Below, one piece after another: positions 47,401 through 59,974 of a stretch of 64,000 bases of DNA (the stretch's first letter is position 1; each line of letters begins with the position of its first letter). The stretch is from Podospora bellae-mahoneyi (Eukaryota > Ascomycota > Sordariomycetes > Sordariales > Podosporaceae). Made by a program: the position numbers and the translations under genes. The notes beneath the pieces were generated by a model. It was not told the origin of the DNA. It did not search any database and worked only from the letters and a program-made list of their open reading frames with translations. The DNA lies in contig NC_085886.1 of NCBI RefSeq assembly GCF_035222275.1, positions 3,410,001 through 3,474,000 of the forward strand, read 5' to 3'.

Positions 47401-47879
47401 AATTTACTAACCCTTTAATCAAATAAGGAAATTCTCAATATATATTATAATAAAATAAATTATAACGGATAAGAACTATTTATACCTAAATAATATAAGA
47501 TTATTATTAAAAAGGTATATATATCAACGGCCAGCCTTAAATTACAATATATGAATAATATTAATTATTAAGGCTAAAATATGGAGAAGAGTAGTATTTA
47601 TATTTTAAACCTTTAATGAGGTTATTTGTAAAGTAGTAGTTAAACGTTTAGTTTTCCTGATAACTTTAATAAAGGGAATTTACTTCTTGACGGCGAGAAA
47701 AACTTAATTGAGTATTGAAAAGCGAAGGTTTTAAATCTAAATAAAGCCTTTAAGGTTAAAAAAATATTTTATACAATATGATTTTGAAATAGGATTCCCT
47801 TTGATCGTAATAATGCACGGTGGTTTCAAATTTAAAAACCAAGCTATTAGGATTTTAAAAAGCTTAAAAGCTTTCTGGA
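44450..47879. other. AT-rich degraded DNA, possibly the body of a DNA transposon
   Basis: No readable gene. Because a transposase C-terminus survives just downstream on the plus strand, part of this stretch may be the degraded N-terminal and catalytic portion of that transposase, but I cannot see a catalytic triad. Confidence 0.4.
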
Positions 47880-48175
47880 TAGAAATTTTATTTTATAATA
47901 TGAAGGTAGGTAAACGCTACAAAGCGAAAAGAATATACGTATAGCTCGGAGGATTACTTACTACGCAAGATATATAGGATGTATAGGACCAGAAAGCTGT
48001 AGGTGAGGAGGTAGTGAAAGAAATATAGCCGGATGACGGTAGTGCAGGGGGGGCTCGTACGAATATTCAGTGCTGTAGTATATGCGGCAAGCCTGGCCAT
48101 AACGCGCGCACTTGCCAGGAAGCTGGGGAATTATCTGATTCAACTGATTCCAATGTAATTGTAATTGCTTCCTAG
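47880..48175 (+). pseudogene. Transposase C-terminus with CCHC zinc knuckle (DDE, pogo-like)
   Basis: In one plus frame ending at TAG 48173-48175 the sequence reads through DQKAVGEEVVKEI, a stop at 48026-48028 (probable former CAG), PDDGSAGGARTNIQ and then the knuckle CSICGKPGHNARTC (C-x2-C-x4-H-x4-C), ending in an acidic Ser/Asp tail. Fungal pogo/Fot1-like DDE transposases commonly finish with a charged tail and such a knuckle; assignment to that family is from this resemblance only. The knuckle-coding patch (about 48,030-48,175) has near-normal composition inside very AT-rich DNA. Confidence 0.55.
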
Positions 48176-48668
48176 TGTTATTGCGGTATAATTGAGGATA
48201 GTTTGTTACGGTTTGGTGGGAAATGGGTCACTCGCTTATAATATACGTTATAGAAAGTCGTTTAATAAAAGAATATTAGTTTGAATAAATTAGGGAAATA
48301 TTGAAACGAAAAGGAATTATAGATTTAATAGGGGTAAAGGTAAAACAAGTAAAATTCCAAAACATAAATTTAACTTTAGTAACTAAAAAGTTAGTATAGT
48401 AAAATGAAAAGCTATAGTAAAAAAGAACAGGAAAGGAATTCGTAGTATTAAGCTGAAGAGTACTATAACTAGAAAAAGAAACTTAAAATAAAACATAGAT
48501 AAATAAAAAATTACATATAAGTATCGTAAGAAAACTATAGTGCCGCTGAGACGGTCCTTTGAGGTAATAAAAGTCGAACTAAGCAAAACTTATCATTTCC
48601 CAAAATTTTAAATGAGCTACTATCCTATATTTTTTATATTAAGTAAAACAGAAAGGTTCTTTAAGTTA

Positions 48669-48707
<39 letters not shown>

Positions 48708-50990
48708 GAAGATGTACATATATATTTCGGATTGAGGGAAATTAAATAAGTTTTCAAGAACAAGGTAGAAGAAACTATAAATATCGTGAAAAAACATGAT
48801 AAGAAATGATAGTAGAGGAGATATTAAGGGAAAATAATAGTTAGAGGGAAAATTAAAATGAATCGCAAGAATATTGAAGTATAGCAAAGACTTGAGAGGG
48901 GAAAAATTATAAAAGGATTTTTACAAAAAGATAAATCAAAGTGTCTTTTAGGTAATGAAGGTGAGACAATAACAAAAACGCTATGATTATCATTTTAGCA
49001 AGGTATTAAAGCCTATATTATAAGAATAGAGTATTAAAACTATATGTTTTTAAAAAGAGGAAAAATACTAACAAGAAAAAGTTATTTTTAATCTTTTTTT
49101 ATTTAATTAGATTTGTAATAATAAGATGAAGCTATCAAAGTTATTCATTTTCAAATAGAGGAAAGATATTAAAGGAAATATTTATTGAAGGTAAAGATTA
49201 TTATGTCAAACTTTTATCTTTTTTATTTCATTTCTTTCTTTTTCCCAATCATTTCCTTTTCCCTATTCCCTCCTCTTTTTATTACTCCTCCCTTTAATCG
49301 AAAGTAGAAAAAAACTATTTTTTATTCATTTACTATTATTTGTTTACGATTAACTTACTGTTCTTCTTATTTTTATTTTTGTTTTTATTTAATGTTTTTG
49401 ATTAAGAATTAAATTTATAGTAGTATAATTTAACTTGAATAATTCCCTATTATCAAGATCCCGACGAGTAATGATTGTCTTTACCAGGATTAAACTATAA
49501 ATAATAAATACCTTCATATTAATAGTTTCTCTATTTTTGATTGAATTCCGTTTGTTTCTATGTAATAAAAGTATCATTGTATTACTCAAGTCTTGGTTTT
49601 TAAGGAACGTTACAAAAGATCGGCAATGACTTCAACCGTATTTATTATTAAATTAACGTAATTAAATTTATATCTCAGAATTAATTCAATATATAGACAA
49701 ATTTTGATAGTAATGAATCCGTTTGACGATTTTGAAAAGCTATGCCCGAAAAACGAATTATTAAACCACTTAACGAGACTGTATTTAATTAAATGAATTA
49801 CTAACAAGTTAAAAATATAATTGGTAATTGTTATACCCATGTTAATATTTTTCAAAAGTATTTACAATGTTTTTACTTCTCGTTTTTGTCAAATCCAGAG
49901 AAACTGGTCAAAGAAAAGGTGAATACTTATATATTTAAAATGTAAAATGAAAATCTTGAGGTACTACACATAGTGTAATAAATGAGGAAATATCATAATA
50001 ATATTGATATATTTAAGTATAATGAAGTTATATACGGTAATGAAATGTTGAATCTAAATGTATTTTTATAAATACCTCTTTAATTATTAAAAATATAATC
50101 AAGTTAGGAAATGAATCAATAAGAATGGTAAATGAAGGTTTTTAAATAGGGTCTATAGTAATCTTGGACCAATCCTATATAATAAAATCAAGGACTCCCT
50201 CGATTCAATTAAAAGTCTTTCTAATCACAAAGCTTTCAGTTATTCAAATAGTAAAGTCGATAACCATTGAATTAGATTAAGCAATAAGTTTTCTCAAAGA
50301 AAATGTTATTATGCAATAATGATTAATAAATATTGAAAAGAGCATGGAGTAAGTAAAAATAGAGAAAAATAATATGAATATTTATAATCAAGAATAGAAC
50401 TATATGATTTATTTTATAGGCCTTGATAAAAAAAGATTTAATAAAACGCTTTTTTCTTCTTAAACAGTTTACCTGATCATTGAATAATTTTACTTTATAA
50501 ATTAAATAAACAATAAGAATAAATGTGTTACTCACGTAATATATGTAGGAAGAGGAATATTAAACTAACGTAATTTTAAATATTAAGAATACATAAAACA
50601 AAACTTTTTCTTTTTTTAATTTCCCTTTAAATTCATCACTTCCCTCTTAATAGCCCTTCAATTATAGATTACACTGTATATTACTCGCTCTTGGATTTTT
50701 TTCTTAAAAGTAATATTATTAAGATTTTTTTAAAGTCTATTTACGATATACAGTTAAAAGAATTCTTCATCATTAAGAAATTCATTTTTCTTTATAATTT
50801 CATTAAAAAACTTATTCTGAAAAAATATCTTTAAAGTATTTATAAAGTTTATGATTTTAATCTCCCGCATAGTGTTTTCCTGCTTTGAAGTAATGATATT
50901 TTTGATTCATTCGCTTCAGTTTTAATCTAATTACTGATTTAGAAAATTATATTATAGAAAAATAATTTCATTAAATCAACATTACTTTTA
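48176..50990. other. AT-rich degraded DNA
   Basis: No supported gene. The segment 48205-48240 (ggtttggtgggaaatgggtc) just after the transposase relic is of normal composition and might be a terminal repeat of that transposon, but I found no inverted partner. Open frames here are Ile/Asn/Phe/Lys-rich and not credible. Confidence 0.45.
48669..48704. repeat. TA dinucleotide microsatellite
   Basis: About 36 bp of nearly perfect (AT)n with one C interruption at 48676. Confidence 0.9.
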
Positions 50991-51724
50991 TAATATCATT
51001 TTTAACTAATATTATTCAGTATCTTTTCCTAACTTAAGACTAACGATTTCCCTTGATCGAACTTATATTTACCAAAGTAAGCTTAAGCGTTTACTAACGT
51101 TAATTTATTTCGACCTTGTAACGTAGATTCTTCGTTGTTCTTTTAAAATAGCTATTCCCTACTTCGCTTATTTTACTTATAAATTCTTTTATATCGTCTT
51201 ACCCTCTAAATCCTCTTGCTATTTAAAGTATATTTACCGTACTTTTCCGTACCATAACGTCCTCGGAATTACCCTTCGGTAATTATCCTATATTATTTTT
51301 AATACGATACCTTGAAGGCGGAGCTTAAGTTTAGTTAAAAATAAACGGAAGTTAATACTATTAATGCTTACTGTATTTTCAAAAAGGCCAAAATTATTAA
51401 TAAAAAAGTCCGGCGTTTATATAAATGAAAGAAAATATAGTTCGAGAAAATATTACGGGCCATATTCCGGGGTTTTAATACCGTAAAGGAATTAGAAAGG
51501 CTAGAGCGTTAAGAGGCCGTAAATACTATTACCTCGCTTACTTTCGGCTTATCTTTTAATTAGTCTTTTATTCCTCCGAACTAATTATTCTATAACTTTA
51601 CCGGCTTTAGCGTAGCCGGTCCTTCTTTTTTAATTACGTAAGGTACCGCCTATAATATACTTTCTTTTTTTAAAATAATTAAAGTACGTAGCGTTACTTA
51701 TACCAAGTCTCCTTTATACTTCCT

Positions 51725-51973
51725 AACTTTATAATATAGTATATAGTACGCCGATTATTTTATCGGAGACGTAAGTTCGATTTTTATTAAAGTTCTCCGT
51801 ATTTTAAATTAAAGAAAATACTTTTTTACTTTAAAGTACGATTTTTATTTGCGGTAATGAAAATCTATAGCGTTGATTAGGTTTAGATTCCTTCTTACTT
51901 TTTCATTTTATAATATAGTATATAATACATTATTTCCTTTATTAAAGGTATAAGTTCGATTCCTATTAAGGTT
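51725..51973 (+). ncRNA. Degraded pair of tRNA-like units, element I
   Basis: 51725-51794 and 51904-51973, each exactly 70 nt. The first keeps the anticodon arm CCGATTATTTTATCGG (still a perfect 5-bp stem with 6-nt loop) and AGTTCGAT of the B box. The second keeps AGTTCGATTCC. Spacing is 179 bp instead of 200. Confidence 0.65.
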
Positions 51974-54900
51974 TTTTTAAATTTAAAAATATTTAGTAAG
52001 GTTCTTTTAAGCTTAAATTCATTTTCATTTACTTAGGTTTTAATCGGTTTAAATATTACCGGTAAAAAAGAATTTTATTTAAGTAATTAAAATATATTTA
52101 TAGTTCCTACAAATTATTTACAACCGAATATCCTAACTTTTATATTGAATTTTTTTTTCGTCCTCCGTTATTACCTATATATTAACTTCATCTACCGGTA
52201 ATACGGGCTCTAGAAGTAAAATATAGAGAGTATATAACTATAAACGTATCGTGCTAAATAGTTGCAGTTTAAATACCGTCTTTAATATTCTTTTTAAACT
52301 TTAAATAAGCTTACTTTCCTATAATTTAACTTTTCATTAGATTTTTTAGTACGTAAATTACATATAGAAAGGAACATTATATTTTTTCCTTTAAAATAAA
52401 GTTCTTTAAGCTTTTTAGTATTATAGTATTTCCGTATTCTTTCTTTTATAAACTTTAATTTTTATTTAAATTTACCGTAAAGTATATATATTTCATTTAC
52501 TTTAACTTTAGCTTTAAATATTTTAATATTTAACCTTCACTATAGATTTATCTTATATTAGAAATTAAAAAAAAAGGTATAACTTTCGTAATCTTTATTA
52601 ATAATATATTATATATTAAATATATTATAAATAATAGTTTCATCTAATTGTCTGGCTTTAAATTAAAATAATTCTATAAATCTTATTTTATAATTTAATT
52701 AAGCCGTTCCATTTAACTATCTGTTTAAAGGTAATAAGCCGAAAATACTTTATTTATTACCTTTAACTTTACTAATAATATTTTTGAAAATTTTAATATA
52801 AATTCAATATTACGATCTCTAATAAACTCTTTTAATTATATATATATTACTATAATATACTATAGTATTACGTCCGCTAATTACTTTACTAACCAGATCT
52901 TTTTATATGATAAGAAATATATTTATTTAATAAGCCTATCGATTATTATTATTATATTATTATACTTAACGCCGGTTACTATATTCTTAAACTTTAGTAA
53001 TTTAATAGTAAAGTCTATCGTAATTAAATTCTATAGCCGTTCCGCTATTAGTAATAACTTTGGAAATCCGTAAAGCTTATATTTTATAACTTTTAATTTT
53101 TCGTATATATAGTATAATTAAACAAGATTTTTTAACGTCGGTTTTAATTTTTAATTAATTAAAGGATTATTTAATTTTTTATAGTTTTAATAATATTTAT
53201 ATATTCTCCGAACTTCGATCTTTAAATATCTATTATTAATACCGTCCTATTACCTAATTTTATATATATTCGATTTTTCTATTATAGTGCTCCTTAATTA
53301 TCTTTTTAAATACTTCATAACTTTAGTTTTTCTTATTAATATTAGTTAATAATATCGTTACTTAATTTCCTTTAATACTTATTAAAAGTAATTTTCTTAT
53401 AATATATCATATAATACTTTATTTACGGTTATAATAGATACTTAAAAGTATTATTTAGCGCTTCTTTAAATAATAATAGTAATTTCCTAAATATACTTTT
53501 ATAATAATTTATATACCGGTTAAGTACGTTTACTTTAGAGTTTTCCGAACCCTTTTTATAATTAATTTAAAAAATAAATTCCGAAAAAAAAACTTTAATT
53601 ATTATATTTATTACGCGTTAAGGACTTTCGTAATAATGAAGTATCGTAAATTCTTATAATCCGTATATACCTATATTTCGTACTTAATATTATTAAAGTA
53701 TAGCCTTTATTTTTTAAATACTTTAATAATAATAAATAATTTTTATTCTAGATTAAATAGTTTTAACGTATTCCTTTAAGTTTCTTAAAAAAAAAGATCA
53801 TTAAGTATAATTTGCTATCGTTATTTCGCTATCCTAATTATTTACCGATCGTATACTTTAATATATTTACTTTAACTTCGAATAATTCATTAAGGTCTAG
53901 TAATTTAAATACCGGGTTCTTTAAAATAATGTTTTTTAATATTTAAAAGGCTTATTCTTTTTTTGATTTTTACCGGAATTCTATATTTTTCTTATTTATA
54001 TAATTAAAAAGTTATAAGGTCCTTACGTATTTTTAAATAAATATTTAATAAAAGTTCGTAAATCCTAAAAACTCTTTAACGTATATTTATAATTACGGTG
54101 CAAGTTAGTTTTTAATTACCGTAATTTTTCTAGGCTTCATATAAACCTTATTTAATAATATTGAATTTTTTAAAATATATTATTTTTTATATATAAAACT
54201 AACTTTTCTATTTATTAATAAAAAGTTTAGTTTTATATAGCACGTCGAACATCTTTTATATTTATTATTTATATTCCTTTAAAGTACGTAAGTGAATAAA
54301 AACGTTATTAAAATAGTATATTAATACTTTATTAAAGTATTTCTGTATTATATAACTAACTAAAGATTAAAATATTATAAGTATAATAATTAATCCAAAT
54401 AGTATTATGAAATTCTCAAAATGATTGGAGGATATATAAAACGTTATTTTTTATTTTTTTTTTTTAAATCCGTTTATAAATATATTTAATAAATATAGTT
54501 AAGTATATAAAATATTATATTTTTACTAAATAACTTCGTAATTTAAATATTAATAATAGTAAGTGATTATTTTTTACTATTTTATTATTTAGCTATCTGT
54601 AATTTATATATATTTATAAATTTTTATTTTTTTTCGGTACGAAAAAAACGGGGTATTTTATTAACGATATATATTTCCTAATATATGTTTTCTTTAAATT
54701 CTTGTTTAAATATTTCCGTAGCTCTTTACTTTATTTATGATTAATATAATAAACTTTAAATAACCGTAATTTAATTTTTCTTTTAACTTAATTTTATAGT
54801 TTTTTAATCTTTACTTTAATAACTTCTTTAAATATTTAACCGTAAAACCTAAGTATTTTTAATACTCTACCGATATTACCTTTTTCTCGCTCTTTTCTAT

Positions 54901-57286
54901 ATTATTATAGTGAATATATTTATTAATATCGAATATTTTTAATAACGTTATTAACTTTATTTTTTTAATTTAAATTATAGTCTTCATATTATAATTATTT
55001 TAAAATTATATCCCTTAAGGGTCCTATATTTATAATATTTAAAAATAATATTTTTTTTATAAACTCTTTACGTAGAAAATAGTTTTTATATAACAATTTT
55101 TTTCTTTTCTTTTATAATATTTAGGCTTAATACCCAGACTATAGCGAAATTAGGTTTATTTTTATACTACCGTTTATTAATATTATTATTTAAAGATCTT
55201 TTTATTATATAGTAACCTAAAGACATTTATCTTTTTTATTTTTTTATATAATAGCAATTTCGTTAATAAATATTGGGTCGTTATTTTATACTTTCGCCTT
55301 ATATTAATACCTTTAAAATACCGTTCGTAGTCCGTTAAAGGGTAATAATTCCCGCGAAGGGCCGTAAATAATTTTTTAAATCATTATATCGTTTAATAAT
55401 ATTTCTTTATTCTAAATTATTTAATAATATAAAGTTTTCTAACTATGCTCGCTTAATTTCCTTTTACTTTCCGTTTTTTATTTCCTTAATATTTTTTTTA
55501 TATCCTCGTTCGATAATAGTTTTTTTACTTAATTTTATATTTTTTATTTTGATAATATTATTTAATTTTCTCTTATAAATCTATAATATAATTTAAACTT
55601 AAATATTATTTTATGATTTTTTTTCAAAAATATATATTATCGTCCGTATTTTAACTATTTATATATTTAATATAATTTTTTATATATTTTGATATAATCT
55701 ATATAATTTAAAGGTTATTCTTTAATTCGACCGGATTTTAAATTTTTTATAAAAAATAATTATTAAGGTCTTTTCATTAAATCTTTTCTTATTTAATTAT
55801 ATTTCCTTAATTAATTATAATTTACTTTTTTTATTTATTTTATATACCGGTCATTAACTATATGATAATTCATTTTAATAATACTTTATATATTTGTATA
55901 TAATATATTAAAACTAAAGTACTTTTTAGTATTTTAATTATTTAAAATACTATTATATTATATTTTCTAATAAAGTATATATTATACAAATATTAATATC
56001 ATTTTCAATACCTTTATAATTTTTTAATTAATAATCTTTTTACTTTTTAATACTTTTTAATTTTTATATATAAGCTTTATAAACTATGATATATTTTATA
56101 AAATAAAGATTTTATATTTATTATATTACCTTTCCGGTATTACTTATTTAATAGATTTTTATATAAAATTATTACCTTTAATAACTTCGATAATAATTTT
56201 TATAATAATTTATATTAATTAATCTTATAATATTTATATTTAAAGATTTCTTTCCTTATATATTACCTTTAGCTTTTCTATCATTTTTTATAGTTCCTAG
56301 AACTTTACTTCCTTTTATTCGGCGTACTAATTAAAGTTTTTTTTAAAGCTTATTACTTTACTTTGTTAATATTTAATAATTATTATTTTTATAACCTTCG
56401 GTCCCCTTATTATAATAATTTTATAATTTCTTTTTAAATTAAATTATTTAAATATTTAATAATTTTTTAAAAATATTTTACTTTATTATAATTAAAATAC
56501 TTAAAATTATTTTTATTTTAACCCCGGCCGATCCGTATAATTATAATAATGTATTTATTAATAATATTAAGCTTCGACTTTTTATATAATTTATCTTTTA
56601 CTTTTTCCTTCAGGCTATTATAAAAAGATCATATTAATCCTGTATCGTTAATAGTATTATATAAATTATTAATTTTAAATAAAATGATATAATTAGCCGT
56701 TAAACGCGTTTAATATAGATTTATAAGTTTTTTCTATACGCGCTTTACTTTATTATATTTCTTAAATATTTTTTAAACTTAATTTTAAAAATATTATAAT
56801 TTTTAAAGTATTTTATAATCATTTTTTCTTTAATTTGCCGGCTTTTCCTTATAATAATTTTTAGGGATAGGCTCGAACTATACGAAAGCCCTATCTTTAA
56901 ATTTAATAATTATAAAAATTACTTTTAACTTTTTATTAATAAATTAGTTTAAGTATTAATAAAAATAAGTTTAAATTAAATTAAAAACCTTTTAAGCTTT
57001 ACTTTTCTTCCTTTATAATACTTTAGGATCGGAAATTTAGATATTATTTTAAGTAAAATTAATAAGGTAATAATTTACTCCCGATTTTATTAAGCTTCGT
57101 CTTTAGGTTCCTTATAACGCTATATAATTTACTTTATAATAAATTAAGTATTAGTATTTACGGAAGATCCCTCGCTATCCGGGTTAAGTAAGATATTTTT
57201 TATTTTTAAACGTTTTTAGGTTCGGCTATAATAATAAAAAAATATTTTTAATTTCTTTATAATAAAGTTAAAGTAAATATATAATG

Positions 57287-57700
57287 TATTACGAACCTCT
57301 ATTTAAATCTCTAAAAAGGATATTAATTAAAGGTATTTTTAAATAATTTTAATTCGGTATAATTAAATAATATATAATAAATAGTTTATTTTAATTATAA
57401 TAATTAAAATATTACAATTATAGTTTATATTATATATTACGGAATTATTTATCTATATTAACTAATTCCTTTATATATATAGACCTAATGCTAAGCCCTG
57501 AATCATTCTATTCTTTAAGGATCATGGCTGATTCTCGAGAATCACAATGATTCCCAGGAATCATTTAGGATTCCTTATGCCCTAGATAATCCACCTTTTA
57601 TTGGTCCATCCTCCTGTCCTATAATTGGTTCTACTAGCGATTAGCTGTGCGTCTTGTGCCCCGCATATGGTCCGTCCTGCCTGTTGGCTTAACTGTGACA
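57287..57700 (-). repeat. 5' LTR of element I, U3 intact and R-U5 degraded
   Basis: TATTACG left end, TGTGACA right end at 57694-57700. The change in composition falls at the TATA segment near 57,475-57,485. U3 type IV (cgtcttgtgccccgcatatgg) matches the U3 of element C. Two ATTGG (sense CCAAT) boxes. Confidence 0.8.
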
Positions 57701-57966
57701 TTCGGTACAGCTAAACAGTGTACAACAATGGCTTGTCTCAATCACAATAGCTAGATACCAACGATTATGACTTGTATTGCATACTGCGGAACTGTCTATC
57801 TACACCAGCCAGTTCCTCCGTATATATAGACCTTGTGCCAAGCCTTGATCAGTCTCCCAAGCATACTGATCAGTCGTCCTTTACTGTGATTGGCTCTCTT
57901 ATACGTTCTCCTGGATGGCCCCTGCTTCCGTGGCCCCACAACCCGTCCTGTACCAGGGTTGTGACA
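57701..57966 (-). repeat. LTR fragment, U3 type II, undamaged
   Basis: Starts abruptly within U5 (ttcggtacagctaaacag) directly against the LTR of element I, and runs to a complete TGTGACA end at 57960-57966. No RIP. Same U3 type as 41906. The missing first 60 bp or so of U5 were presumably lost when element I inserted or recombined here. Confidence 0.8.
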
Positions 57967-58200
57967 CCTTCCGTTTATTTATAAAAGTTTTAAATTAAAT
58001 AAGATATAGAGTAATTTTCAATGATGAAATAAAAATAGTAATTTCTTTTAAGTTCTATATTCCTATAGTAATAAATTTACACTTTCTTTTTAAGCGTAGA
58101 ATTACGTTACCTAACCCTTTATTTATAATTTCTAGGATCGTTGATAATATACTTTTCGCTTAATTATATGCTTAGTTTTGCAGAATAAGAGTAGGCTTTT
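57967..58200. other. AT-rich margin of the repeat compartment
   Basis: Short AT-rich tail without recognisable element sequence. Beyond about 58,200 base composition becomes that of ordinary genic DNA and stays so to the end of the window. Confidence 0.55.
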
Positions 58201-58623
58201 AGAGTTCCTTAGAAACAAAGTATTACGCCCAGACTCCCACACTGGTGCGTTAGAGTTAGGGTCTGTTGGTGAAGGGTTTATGTTGGCAGAAAGTTATGTT
58301 GCGCTGGGCAATAAGGGTGGAGTAAGACTTGTTGCCTCATAGTCTGAGAATCAGAGAAAGACTTAGATTGCAAGCAGTCTAGGGGAACACATACTTTCTC
58401 ACATCGGGATGGCACCTTTCTGAGGGGGCCATCACTCGCGGCAGCATTATTGCAGATCCAGTGCACCCCTAACTGACGCTCTTCAAACCATCCTCCTCAG
58501 TTGAAGCCACTACGGTAACGAAGTCCCACTTCATAAATAGAAGCGACGAACCAGACCATCCTACGGCACTTTTTAGTATCTTTATCAACCTCTTTGGTCT
58601 CTGGAACGAAGATCTATTCCACA
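58201..58623. other. Intergenic, no supported gene
   Basis: Normal composition. A short minus frame at 58278-58466 has no recognisable feature. Probably the upstream region of the small gene that follows. Confidence 0.4.
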
Positions 58624-59054
58624 ATGACCGCAAAAGACCAATCCTTGCTTACTCAATTCGGGGTTTGCAGACATCGTCCTTCATGCTTAGCGATGAGCTC
58701 AAGCTCAAAGTCATACCTGAGACTGAACGCGTGTCGCAATTTTTGAAGACGAGCAAGAACCAAGCATCTGTGTTCATGGTAATGGGTATCAAATCGATCC
58801 GCGGTGCCGGTGTCAAAACCGAATCCAACAAAGGGCGGGGTTGGGCTGTTGAGCTGAGTGTTGGGCTTGAGACTGGAGACAGCGAAGGGAAGGCCACGAT
58901 ATTCGCATTTGAGCTGACGCGACTCAAGCTCTCTGACTCAGGTGACCTCATGACCTTTGGGGCCGACTTGGAAACTCTTGATAAACTACAGAGCAGACTG
59001 GACAAGGAGTTTGGAGAGGCCACATTCACAGTCTTCCGCACAATCGATGAATAA
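58624..59054 (+). CDS. Small unrecognised soluble protein, start unresolved
   Basis: The long open frame covers 58665-59054. Its first ATG is 58683, giving 123 residues starting MLSDELKLKVIPETERVSQF. It contains SVFMVMGIKSIRGAGVKTES and a Leu/Asp-rich end (ADLETLDKLQSRLDKEFGE). There is no signal peptide or membrane segment. A better-placed ATG (CCACAATGACC, 58624) opens another frame (MTAKDQSLLTQFG) that would read naturally into QTSSFMLSDEL after a 2-base skip. Either a small intron ending at the TTTGCAG at 58664-58670 is involved, or the gene carries a recent frameshift. I do not recognise the family. Confidence 0.5.
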
Positions 59055-59668
59055 ACCAGAGAGTCTTGTCAAACCGTCGTACCGAGCCCGGCTTGTGTCG
59101 ATTTGTTGACAGCTGGTTCGGCAAGAATAGATCGCGTCTCTTCTGCGTAACTAGTTCCGAAGTCTCTCAATTTCATTTAGCCACCAATCTATATACACAC
59201 ATCCGTCTTATTCAACAAACAGGCTCTTCGCGCTTATTGTCACCCACTATGCTTCGTCATGGTTGACGTGAACTCTAGCTTGTTGTCCCTACATGTATCT
59301 TTGCTGCCAGGCTTGGCTCATAGCCTGGAACTGCTCATTCATGTGTTGCTTGTAGCACGGAATAGCAGGTCCTCTAGGATCTATCATTCCGAGCTACAGC
59401 AGCGGTATTTTGCCCTTTCATACCCCGAAGACACGGTCCGGGTGGCAATATCTAGCTAGATTATATGACTGGTATATCTCTTCTGACCCTTGTTGGCCTC
59501 ACATTTGTTGGAGGGCCAACATCTTCACATGCTTGGAACGAGCCGGGTAATATAGTTTCAGGGTCAATGTGGCCAGGAAGCTATGGTAGAAGTGGTTGAT
59601 TGAAGTCGGTCAAGAAGAATCATTCCGCCTGCGAAAGTTTTCTGGGTGAAGCCGTATCTTCAAGCAAG
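59055..59668. other. Intergenic, no supported gene
   Basis: Normal composition, several short frames on both strands without domains, signal peptides or good start contexts. Nothing I can support. Confidence 0.4.
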
Positions 59669-59914
59669 TCACCGGTCGTGACATTGATGAATGACAAGGT
59701 TGGAGGAGGAGCATTGGGCCCGTCGAGCGTTTTTGTCGAGATATAGGCGGTGGTTTATAAACAGCTCCACATAGAATCGGACTGCGAATGGGAAGAATAG
59801 TATGATAAAGAAAGTAAATGCTTCGTGGGTGCTGTGTAGGGGACCTGGCTCCCGTTCGAGGGAGTGCAACAGTTTGCTCCACGCGAGGTCGGCCTGGTCG
59901 ACAGCAAAGGTCAT
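59669..59914 (-). CDS. Possible small membrane protein, hypothetical
   Basis: 81 residues from ATG at 59912-59914. Begins MTFAVDQADLAWSKLL, with one strongly hydrophobic segment (AFTFFIILFFPFAVRFYVEL) followed by a basic, hydrophilic end (LDKNARRAQ). Codon use looks reasonable, but no homology was recognised. It could be the first exon of a longer gene or a chance frame. Confidence 0.3.
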   Translation of the reverse strand: MTFAVDQADLAWSKLLHSLEREPGPLHSTHEAFTFFIILFFPFAVRFYVELFINHRLYLDKNARRAQCSSSNLVIHQCHDR

Positions 59915-59974
59915 GATAATTGAAGGGATGGGAATGGCGGTGGGGGCCAATTTGTGCAAGGTAAATTGGGTGTA

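Larger units (their letters stand above)
51000..57700 (-). mobile_element. Element I: RIP-degraded chromovirus, minus orientation, 3' truncated
   Basis: From the right: 5' LTR 57287-57700 (U3 type IV nearly intact, R-U5 degraded), gag about 55,340-57,230, gag/pol junction about 55,325-55,380 (cccgcgaagggccg), pol about 52,000-55,340, tRNA-like units at 51725-51794 and 51904-51973, then antisense coiled-coil exon about 51,000-51,700. No 3' LTR was found. The capsid position equivalent to 13558 of B is also TAG here. Confidence 0.8.

Noticed and set aside
48205-48241. Terminal inverted repeat of the pogo-like transposon
   Set aside because: The composition change is suggestive, but no inverted partner was found upstream.
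58683-59054. Gasdermin-like or other pore-forming assignment for the small protein
   Set aside because: Only a vague resemblance of hydrophobic strand patterns; no diagnostic motif is visible.
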